Shown here piece after piece: positions 53,662 to 61,500 of a stretch of 64,000 nt of DNA. Under the pieces are notes generated by a model. It made no database searches, was not told the DNA's origin, and saw only the letters and a list, made by a program, of their open reading frames with translations. The stretch is taken from assembly GCF_015350795.1 (NCBI RefSeq), contig NZ_JADKSH010000002.1, positions 62,001 through 126,000 on the forward strand. Reading direction: 5' to 3'. This DNA is from Microbacterium sp. VKM Ac-2870 (GTDB taxonomy: Bacteria; Actinomycetota; Actinomycetes; Actinomycetales; Microbacteriaceae). The first letter of the stretch is position 1, and each line of letters starts with the position of its first letter. The position numbers and the translations under genes are program-made.

Positions 53662-53667
53662 TAGCCT
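53662..53667 (+). promoter_or_regulatory. -10-like hexamer TAGCCT
   Basis: TAGCCT ends 6 bases before ATG 53674, with only GGGGGC between. Confidence 0.5.
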
Positions 53668-53673
53668 GGGGGC

Positions 53674-54270
53674 ATGGCCCGGGTCGGCGGCAGAAATGCC
53701 ATTTTCGCGTGGGTCGTCGGCATCGGATGCGCGGCGACCGTCGGCGTCTTGGCCGCGCTCGCCATCCCGATGATCCCGGCATCCGTCTCGTGGGTGGGCG
53801 AGGCCGTGCAGCGCCCCGCGACCTCGACTCCCGCCGTGGCCGACGCCGACGCCGGCGGGGTTCCGACCACGTGCGCCCAGCTCTACGATCAGGCGCTGTG
53901 GGCGGCGCTGCGGTTCACACAGGGAGCGGCGATGACGCCCTCGACCGATCCGCCCACCACGACCGCCGCACAGTTGGTCACAGCGCTCAAGCCCCAGGTC
54001 TCGCTGACTTGCACCTGGCACGCCGACGCCGGCACGGTCGCCACGACACTGGCCACCGTCCCCACGGATGCCGGTCCCATCGCCGCCTCGGCGTTGCCGG
54101 CCGCGGGTTTCACGTGCACGTCGCAGGGTGAGCGCACCCGCTGCGCGCGTACCGATGGCGATCTCACCGAGACCATCGAGGCGGGTGGTGGCCGCTGGTT
54201 GTCGACGAGCGAGAGCGGCTGGCATCCCACCGACTACGTCAGCCGTACGGCGAAACGCGTCTGGGGCTGA
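53674..54270 (+). CDS. Exported four-cysteine protein, membrane-anchored
   Basis: 198 residues. One N-terminal membrane helix (about 9-31) and an extracytoplasmic domain with cysteines in the pattern C-x~47-C-T-W-x~33-F-T-C-x8-C (TTCAQ, LTCTW, GFTC, TRC). The convergent lipoprotein next to it has the same pattern and weak overall similarity, so the two look like diverged paralogs. No known domain recognised. The cysteines probably form two disulphides outside the cell. Confidence 0.7.
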   Translation: MARVGGRNAIFAWVVGIGCAATVGVLAALAIPMIPASVSWVGEAVQRPATSTPAVADADAGGVPTTCAQLYDQALWAALRFTQGAAMTPSTDPPTTTAAQLVTALKPQVSLTCTWHADAGTVATTLATVPTDAGPIAASALPAAGFTCTSQGERTRCARTDGDLTETIEAGGGRWLSTSESGWHPTDYVSRTAKRVWG

Positions 54271-54275
54271 CCGGA

Positions 54276-54938
54276 CTACCGGGTCGCGGACGGGCTGGGC
54301 GCGGGTGCCGGCGTGCGCGGCGCCGAGCCGGCTGGAGGCCAGAGCGCATCGATGACGGCGTCGGTGTAGCCGGCCGGAGCGAGGTTCGTGTATTGCGTGT
54401 CGACGATGACCCCGTCGCGGTAGAAGAGCGTGCGGCCCTCCTCGACGGGGAGCGTGGCGGACTGCCACGTCTTCTCGCAGCGGATGCCGCCATGAGGCTC
54501 GTAGCATGTGTAGCCCTGGCTGCCGAGGGCGTAGAGAGCGTCGCGCGCCTCCTGGTCGGGGGAGTACCCGATGAGGGTCACCAGGCGCGTGCCGACGGCG
54601 CCGGGCTCGCCCCACACGCACACGCGGGTGCTGTCGGCGCGGATGCCGCCGCCCATACCCTCGGCGTTCAGAGGTACCCCGTCGAGCTCTTGCAGCACGG
54701 TCGAGGTGAGCAGATCACGGCATCCCTGGGGGAGGTTGGCGGGCAGCGCCGTCGTCGAGGTGGACGGGCCCATCGGGAACGGCGCGATCGTCATGCTCGG
54801 CGTGGGGGTCGGTGCCGCCACGGCTGCGGTGCCGGTACCCGTCGTGGCGCCGCCGTCGGGGACGCCGGCGCAGGCGCTCAGCGCGGCCGCGGCGACGAGT
54901 GAGAGCGCGAGGGCGGCGAGGCGTCGACGAACGGTCAT
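54276..54938 (-). CDS. Four-cysteine lipoprotein
   Basis: 220 residues from ATG 54938. Signal peptide with lipobox ALSAC (lipidated Cys23), a Thr/Pro/Ala-rich linker to about residue 65, then a domain with QGC, VCVW, YTC and IRC in the same order and nearly the same spacing as the convergent neighbour (the last pair C-x8-C is identical in spacing). It ends in a Pro-rich tail. Function unknown. TATCGT ends 6 bases before the start. Confidence 0.75.
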   Translation of the reverse strand: MTVRRRLAALALSLVAAAALSACAGVPDGGATTGTGTAAVAAPTPTPSMTIAPFPMGPSTSTTALPANLPQGCRDLLTSTVLQELDGVPLNAEGMGGGIRADSTRVCVWGEPGAVGTRLVTLIGYSPDQEARDALYALGSQGYTCYEPHGGIRCEKTWQSATLPVEEGRTLFYRDGVIVDTQYTNLAPAGYTDAVIDALWPPAGSAPRTPAPAPSPSATR

Positions 54939-54944
54939 GGGGCC

Positions 54945-54950
54945 ACGATA
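54945..54950 (-). promoter_or_regulatory. -10-like hexamer TATCGT for the lipoprotein gene
   Basis: On the minus strand TATCGT ends 6 bases before ATG 54938. Confidence 0.5.
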
Positions 54951-55018
54951 AGCGGCGGATCGGCATCGCACGTCGAGACACGTCGGCATGGCTCCCGGCC
55001 GCCGCGGAGGGTGGGCGT

Positions 55019-55024
55019 TACGCT
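55019..55024 (+). promoter_or_regulatory. Possible -10 TACGCT for the membrane-protein pair
   Basis: TTACGCT lies about 41 bases before ATG 55066; this gene has a clear ribosome site GAGGAG at 55052-55057, so it is a leadered gene in contrast to its neighbours. Confidence 0.45.
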
Positions 55025-55065
55025 CGCTCTGCGGCGGCGCACGCCCCGCGTGAGGAGCACACGCC

Positions 55066-55983
55066 ATGAGCGACCCCAAGTACGGCGACCCGATCGAGGA
55101 GCCGACCCCGGTCGAGACCGCGTCGGTCGACGACGCCGTCGCGAGCGCCCATGCAGGCCTCGCCGACGCCGAGGCGGTCTCTCGCGAGGTCGCCGTCGAC
55201 GAGCCCGTCTCGCACGACGCCCCCGCGGCGGATGCCGCCACCACGCACATCGACGCACCCACCCGCGCCGAGTCCACCCACGGCTCGTCCTACGCCGATG
55301 ACCCGGTGGACGAGGCCTATGTTCCGGGCGCGTACTCGAGTTCAGATGCAGAGACCGTCGCGGTCGCCGAGCCCGTGGTTCCCGTCGTGCCGGTCGTCGC
55401 GCCGGCTCCCGCTCCGCAGCCGATCTTCGTCCAGGCCCCCGAGCCGCCGCGCCTGCGGGGCAACCGCGGTGCCGCGGGTGCGATCGGCCTGCTGGCCGCG
55501 GTCGTCTTCGGCGTGCTGTACCTGGGTGCGGCGCTCGCGCTCAAGGCCGTCTCCGGAGAGGTCACCGGCGCCAACGTCGGCACTGCGGCGCTGGCCGCGG
55601 TGCAGTCGTGGTGGCTGTGGGTTCCGGTGGTCGTCTTCTTCATCGGTTTCTGGCTGCTGGGCGCCATCATCAATCGTGGGCGCTGGGGTCACTGGGTGAT
55701 CTTCGGCCTGCTCGTCGGCGTGGTCGCTTACCTCGGTCACCTGCTCGGCCAACTCTTCCAGGCCCCGTTCTGGACTCTCACGGCGCGTCAGGGTGCCGAC
55801 CTCGTGCACGACCAGCTGCTCGCCCCGCTCGCGATCGTCGCGTTCGTGCTCGGCCGTGAACTCACGATCTGGTTCGGAGCCTGGGTCGCGGCGCGCGGCA
55901 AGCGCATCACCGAGATCAACGACGAGGCCCAGCGCGAGTATGAGCGCACGCTCGAGGCGGGGCCCCGGCTGCACCAAAGCTGA
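55066..55983 (+). CDS. Membrane protein with long acidic N-terminal region
   Basis: 305 residues. Residues 1-130 are acidic, rich in Asp, Glu, Ala, Pro and Thr, and probably disordered. Four membrane helices follow (AAGAIGLLAAVVFGVLYLGA, WWLWVPVVVFFIGFWLLGAI, WVIFGLLVGVVAYLGHLL and a last one near 250-270), then a short cytoplasmic tail. No known family recognised. It is coupled to the next gene by a one-base overlap (TGATG), so the two probably work together. Confidence 0.75.
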   Translation: MSDPKYGDPIEEPTPVETASVDDAVASAHAGLADAEAVSREVAVDEPVSHDAPAADAATTHIDAPTRAESTHGSSYADDPVDEAYVPGAYSSSDAETVAVAEPVVPVVPVVAPAPAPQPIFVQAPEPPRLRGNRGAAGAIGLLAAVVFGVLYLGAALALKAVSGEVTGANVGTAALAAVQSWWLWVPVVVFFIGFWLLGAIINRGRWGHWVIFGLLVGVVAYLGHLLGQLFQAPFWTLTARQGADLVHDQLLAPLAIVAFVLGRELTIWFGAWVAARGKRITEINDEAQREYERTLEAGPRLHQS

Positions 55984-56483
55984 TGTCCACCCCGGACCCC
56001 GGTGGGCAGGGCGCCGGCGAACGCGGGGGAGGCGTCACCCCGCTCGTCGCGACCGCGTTCGCCCTTGTCGGCTTCTTCGCTCTCGTGGTCGCCGGTTTCG
56101 GCATGCTGAGCCTGTTCTCCGGTGCAGACGTGCTGCCCGTCGCCGGGCTCGGGCAACTTCCGGGTGTGGGCGGGACAGTACTCGCGGTCGTCGTCTTCGG
56201 GCTCACCACCTGGGCGGCCGTACGTCCCCGTCGGGCCCGCTACGTCGCGGTTCCCACCGTCGCGGTCGCGACCTTCCTCGCGTACCTCTTCGGGGTGCTC
56301 CTGGGAGCGGTGTTCTCCGGCACGGATGCCGCGCGGACGGCAGCGGCCATCGGTGCCTTCGCGACGTCGTGGTTCGCAGTCGTTCTGGCGTCCGCGGCGC
56401 TGGTCTGCGCGTGGGTGGCCATCGCGCTTGTCCGCACGGCTGCAGGGCGTCCGCGGTGGCCCTGGGAGCGCGACGAGTCATAG
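55983..56483 (+). CDS. Small four-helix membrane protein
   Basis: 166 residues with four hydrophobic segments (PLVATAFALVGFFALVVAGF, VGGTVLAVVVFGLTTWAAV, VPTVAVATFLAYLFGVLLG and WFAVVLASAALVCAWVAIAL) and a short basic C-terminus. Not assigned to a family with certainty. Its start overlaps the stop of the preceding membrane-protein gene. Confidence 0.72.
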   Translation: MSTPDPGGQGAGERGGGVTPLVATAFALVGFFALVVAGFGMLSLFSGADVLPVAGLGQLPGVGGTVLAVVVFGLTTWAAVRPRRARYVAVPTVAVATFLAYLFGVLLGAVFSGTDAARTAAAIGAFATSWFAVVLASAALVCAWVAIALVRTAAGRPRWPWERDES

Positions 56484-56577
56484 ATTTCGGCTCCGTTGAG
56501 CTGGCTGCCGGACGGCCCACACGCCGCCGATGCCCGCAAATCCGCCGTGATCGGCCCACAACCGCAACAATGGAGCC

Positions 56578-57243
56578 GTGGAGCGGTCGATCGAGACCCA
56601 GGTCAGCCAGGCGGTGGACGCCTGGCTGCGATGGCTGCCGCGCTGGGAGCCCGCCACCCACCGCGGTCGTGTCGCTCCGTGCCGCCGCTGTTTCGGTTCG
56701 CCCATCCTGTCGGCCGCGGGCCTGGGCTCCGACGTACCGCACGGTGTTCAGCACGGCTTGTCGACCCGCATCAAGACCATCGTCGATCACGCCGTCGCGG
56801 AGTACACGGCGCGCAACCTGCCGATGCTGCAGACCGAGCTCGACCAGCAGGCCGCGCGCAACCGTGCCCGCAGCTACCGTCCTGCCGAAGGCCTCGACCC
56901 CGAGTTCGAGGGGCTGCCGCTCGACCCCGAGCCGCTTCCTGGCGCCCCGTTCCTGTTCACCGTCGGGGGTCTTGCCGAGCAGGCGGATGCCGACGTGCCG
57001 TCTCTGCCGCCGCTCACCGACGAGGCGAAGGCCGCTCTGCGGCAGGAGGTGAGCCTCGCCGACGACTACGCCAACATGATCGGCCGTGAGGTATGCGCGG
57101 TGCTGCTGCACCATCGCCTTCGCATCCAGGCCGCGATCGCCCAGTACGTCGAACCGCAGATCGCCGCGATGCTCGAAGAGCTCACGCGTTCGCTCGATGC
57201 GCCGTTCGATCCCCACGCCGACCCCGGGCTGCCCGAACTCTGA
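56578..57243 (+). CDS. Hypothetical cytoplasmic protein with CxxC
   Basis: 221 residues from a GTG start; AACAAT ends 6 bases before it. Highly charged, no membrane segment. Near the N-terminus there is one CxxC (VAPCRRCFGSP), possibly half of a metal site; a third Cys lies in GREVCAVLLHH close to a His pair. The middle has an acidic Pro-rich linker. It precedes the kinase/Ig-like cluster on the same strand by 114 bases, but has its own start signal. I do not recognise the family. Confidence 0.65.
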   Translation: MERSIETQVSQAVDAWLRWLPRWEPATHRGRVAPCRRCFGSPILSAAGLGSDVPHGVQHGLSTRIKTIVDHAVAEYTARNLPMLQTELDQQAARNRARSYRPAEGLDPEFEGLPLDPEPLPGAPFLFTVGGLAEQADADVPSLPPLTDEAKAALRQEVSLADDYANMIGREVCAVLLHHRLRIQAAIAQYVEPQIAAMLEELTRSLDAPFDPHADPGLPEL

Positions 57244-57295
57244 GCGGCATCCGCCGGCCGACGACGGCCCGGCGCGGGGGTTCGCGGGGCGCCTT

Positions 57296-57304
57296 TGTTA
57301 GCAT
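57296..57304 (+). promoter_or_regulatory. Extended -10 (TGTTAGCAT) before the kinase gene
   Basis: TG-n-TAGCAT at 57296-57304 is an extended -10; no -35 is visible. The transcript would have a leader of about 48 bases with GAGGGG as ribosome site before ATG 57358. Confidence 0.5.
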
Positions 57305-57357
57305 GGCCAGGTCTTCGATGTCTCGAGGACGGGTCCGCGAGATGACTGAGGGGTGCC

Positions 57358-58503
57358 ATGACGCGCAGGCTCCCGTCTGCGCCGCCGCAGCTGCCGGGGC
57401 TCGACTACGTGCGTCCGCTGGGATCCGGCGGTTTCGCCGATGTCTTCCTCTATCAGCAGGACATGCCGCGCCGTGCCGTGGCGGTCAAGGTTCTGCCCGC
57501 GGGGGAGCGCGACCCGGATCTGCTGCGGATGTTCAACGCCGAGGCCGATGTGCTCGCGCACCTCTCGGCGCATCCGGCCATCGTCACGGTCTATCAGGCG
57601 GGCATTTCCGCCGACGGTCGCCCCTACATCGTCATGGAGTACTGCCCGGGCTCGCTCGCGCAGCGGTATCGCATCGAGCGGATGCCGGTGGACGAGGTGA
57701 TGGCTGTCGCGGTGCGCCTGTCGGGCGCTCTCGAGTCCGCCCACCGCGCCGGCCTCATCCACCGCGACATCAAGCCCAGCAACATCCTCGTCACGAGCTT
57801 CGGGTCGGCGGTGCTCGCCGACTTCGGTATCTCGTCGTCGCTGCAGCGCAGTTCCGCCTCGGATGTCCTGGCGATGTCCATTCCGTGGAGCGCGCCCGAG
57901 GTCGTCGCCGAACACAGCGGTGGCACGATCGCGAGCGAGGTGTGGAGCCTCGGGGCGACGGTCTACTCGCTGCTGGCCGGTCACAGTCCGTTCGAGCGTC
58001 GCGAGAAGGACCAGAACACCCGTGAACTGATGCGCCGTCGCATCGCGCGGGCGACTTTCGTGCCGATTGCGCGCGCCGACGTGCCCGACGCGCTTCAGCA
58101 GGTACTGGCCACCGCGATGACCCGCGACCCCGACCGTCGCTACGCGTCGGCGCGGGAGTTCGGTGAGGCGATCCGCGATGTGCAGCGCGAGGTCGGCCTC
58201 TCGCCGACGCCGCTGGAGGTGCCGACGGAAGAGTGGATGCCGGCATCCGACGCCGTCGACTTCACGGATGTGTCAGCGCGAGGCCCCGCGCGCAGCCGTG
58301 TGGGCGAGGCGCGCCGACGTGCGCCGTCCGACGCGATGCAGCGCCGCACGCCGAGTGCGGAGGACGGCTCGAGCGGGCTCAGCGCGTCGTCGCCGCGCGT
58401 GCTCTGGTCGCCGCGCGTGATCGTGCTGTCGGTACTCGGCGGTGTGGTCGCCGTCGCGGGGCTCCTCGCCGCGGGAGCGGCCCTGTGGACGGTGATCCGC
58501 TGA
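57358..58503 (+). CDS. Membrane-anchored Ser/Thr protein kinase
   Basis: 381 residues. Hanks-type kinase domain at about 15-280: glycine loop LGSGGFADVFLY, Lys44 in VAVKV, HRDIKPSN with catalytic Asp137, DFG (Asp155 in LADFGISSS). The juxtamembrane part (280-350) is rich in Ser, Arg and Pro, and one membrane helix lies near 353-377, leaving almost no extracellular domain; there are no PASTA repeats. The next gene, a giant exported protein, begins at the last base of this stop codon, so kinase and surface protein are coupled. Its targets are probably FHA-type proteins encoded beyond the window. Confidence 0.93.
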   Translation: MTRRLPSAPPQLPGLDYVRPLGSGGFADVFLYQQDMPRRAVAVKVLPAGERDPDLLRMFNAEADVLAHLSAHPAIVTVYQAGISADGRPYIVMEYCPGSLAQRYRIERMPVDEVMAVAVRLSGALESAHRAGLIHRDIKPSNILVTSFGSAVLADFGISSSLQRSSASDVLAMSIPWSAPEVVAEHSGGTIASEVWSLGATVYSLLAGHSPFERREKDQNTRELMRRRIARATFVPIARADVPDALQQVLATAMTRDPDRRYASAREFGEAIRDVQREVGLSPTPLEVPTEEWMPASDAVDFTDVSARGPARSRVGEARRRAPSDAMQRRTPSAEDGSSGLSASSPRVLWSPRVIVLSVLGGVVAVAGLLAAGAALWTVIR

Positions 58504-61500
58504 TGAAGCGCGGCACCGCCGCGGGTCTGGCGGCGGCCGCGGCCGCGCTGGCGTTGATCGCGGGCATCAGCATCGTCTGGCCGGGTCTGGACGCCCAACA
58601 GACGCCGCCGCGGCAGAGCTTCGCCTGGGTGCTGCAAGCCGATTCGCTGCGCTACGCCCGCGTGAACACGGCGGTCGGCGAGATCGACACGGTGCGGTCC
58701 GTGAGCAATCCGAGCCGGATCGTCGCGTCGACCGACGGGTCGTACATGTTCACCGACAGCGACGCCAAGGTCGTCCGGATCGACGACGCGGCGCCCGCCG
58801 ATCTCGACGCCGCCACACTCCGCTCCGCGACGGCGGCTCCGGCGGGGACGGCCGATGTCGATGCGGCGGGCGATGTCGTCGGTTACCGCACCGATGCCGG
58901 TGCGGTCTTCGCGGGCCGACTGTCGGCCGGGGCACCCTCGCCGATCGGTGTCCCCGCGTCCGTGGCCATCGCCGCCGAGGCGGGCGGATCGTTGTTCAGC
59001 TACTCCGCCACCGCGAAGACGGTGGCGCGCGTCGATGCGCTCACCGGACGGGTCGAGGCGACCGACGACGTGTCGGCGACCCTGGAGCGTCCGGTGCTGA
59101 CCGCGTCCGGTGACGGGTGGGTGCTCCTGGACACGTCCGGCCCCGACGCCGGCCAGTACTGGACCAGCCGCGCCAGCGGTCGGATCGCGATCTCCGGCGC
59201 GGTGGCCGTCAGCCGTGCGGCCACCGACGGCGACGCTGTCTACGTCGCCGATGACACCGGCCTCGTGCGCATCCCGGTGTCGGGCGCCGGCGCCGAGCGA
59301 GTTTTCGGCGACAGCACCACTTCGCGGGGCACGCCGGCGCGACCGCTCGTGCGTGACGGAGTCGTCCACGCCGCCTGGCTCGGCGAGGGCACACGTGGCG
59401 GCACGCTCTGGACGTCGGCCGGCGGCGACGTGCCCCTCGACTATGCGGGGCAGGGACTCGCCTCCCAGCGGCGACCGGTGTTCGTGGATGCCGGTGACAG
59501 CCTGGTCCTCAATGACGCCCGCTCGGGGTGGGTGTGGACGGTTCCCGACGGGCGACTCCTGCCGTCGAGCCAGAACTGGAACATCGAGGATGAGGTGCAG
59601 ACCGCCCCGAAGACGAGCGACCAGAAGCCGCCGCCGGTGATCGACCCGCGGCCTCCCGTTGCGGAGAACGACACCTTCGGGGTGCGACCGGGGGCTCTGG
59701 TGAGTCTGCCGGTACTGCTGAACGATCATGACCCGAACGACGACGTGCTCGCCGTCGATCCGGTATCCGTGGTCGGGCTGGATCCCGCGTTCGGCACGGT
59801 GACGACGACCGATGACCGTCAGCGTCTGGCCGTGCGCGTGGCACCCGGGGCTACCGGGACGGCGACGTTCACGTACGCCGTCACCGACGGGACGACCGCC
59901 GACGGATTGATGTCGCCACCGGCGACCGTGACGCTGCGTGCCGTCGTCGACGAGGAGAACTCCGCGCCGGTCTGGTGCGGTGTGGAGGGATGCCGCCAGG
60001 ATTGGCCGACCCCGGAGGTCGCGCCCGGCGGTACCGTCAGCGTGCCCGTCCTCGGCGACTGGGTCGACCCCGACGGCGACCCCGTGCTGCTGCTGTCGGC
60101 GACCGACGACTCGGGGCTCGGACAGGTGGCGACCACTCCCGAGGGCGACGTGGTGTTCCAGCACCACAACACCGGCGCCGTGGGCGAACAGGTCGCGACG
60201 TTGACGGTGACCGTCGCCGATGTGCGCGGGGCGACCGCGGTGCGCCAGCTGGTCATCCGCATCCGCGACGACGCCCAACCGGCCGTGCAGTCGTTCGCCG
60301 TCGTCGACGTCGCCGGCTCGCGTGTGCCCGTCGATGTCGCCCCCCACGTCACCGGGACGGCCGGTGACGTCACCGTGACCGCGGCGCGGGTGCTCGACGA
60401 TGCGGCGGCGACCGCCACGGTGGTCGGCGGTTCGGCCACGTTCGACTTCACCGCGTCATCCCCCGGCGCCTACCGCGTGGCCGTGACGGTCTCCGCGGCC
60501 GGCCGCGAGGCCACCGGCACTGCGCGCATCACGCTGCTGGATCCCGCTGGACCGGCGAACCTCTCCACCGCGCCGGTGGTCGCCTTCGTCCGTCCCCAAG
60601 CCGATGCGACGGTCGATGTGCTCGCCGCGGTCACCAATCCGACGCGGCGCGTGCTGCTGCTCAGCGACCCGGTGATCCGCCCTGCTCCCGGCGCCGCTCT
60701 GTCGGCCGACATCGTCGCCCAGAGCCAGTTGCGCGTGTCGGGCACGACCGCGTCGGGCCAGTCGGGCGTGCTCGGCACCGTCTCGTACCGGGTCGGTGAC
60801 GGAACCAACGACGACGGATCCGCCGTGACCGGCGAGGCGACCGTCTACCTCCTGCCGCCTGCCACCGAGCAAGCGCCGATCGCGGTCGACGACAGCGTCG
60901 TCGTGCGCGCCGGCGCCCAGATCGACATCCCTGTGCTCGACAACGACGTCGCCGCGGTGGGGACGCGTCCGCGGCTCGACCCCGAATCGATCGTGTCGTC
61001 GAGCCCCGATGCTCTGGCCTTCGCCGCGGGCGACGTGCTGCGCTACCTCGCGCCCACCACCCCCGGCGACCAGACCGTCGAATACCGTGCGTTCACCACC
61101 GGGGCGCCGACTCTCGGCGACATCGCGACGGTGCGCATACGCGTGGTGGGCGGCGAGAACAACCGCGATCCGCTCCCGCGGACGCTGTCGGGGCGCGTGC
61201 TCAGCGGATTGTCGACGACGATCCCGTTCGACGCGTTCGGGATGGACCCCGACGGCGACGTCGTGCGGCTGGAGCGCATCGTCGACCAGCCGGCGCACGG
61301 GTCGGCGGTCATCTCCGCCGACGGCACCTCGATCGTGTACACGAGTGTGTCGGGCAGTTTCGGGCAGGACTCGTTCACCTATCGCGTCGTCGATCCGTCG
61401 GGTGCTGCGGGCGTCGGCACGGTACGTGTCGGCGTGCTCAGCGGCGACGCGAGCCCCGCACCGATCACCTACACCGACTACGTGCAGGTTCAGGCCGGCG

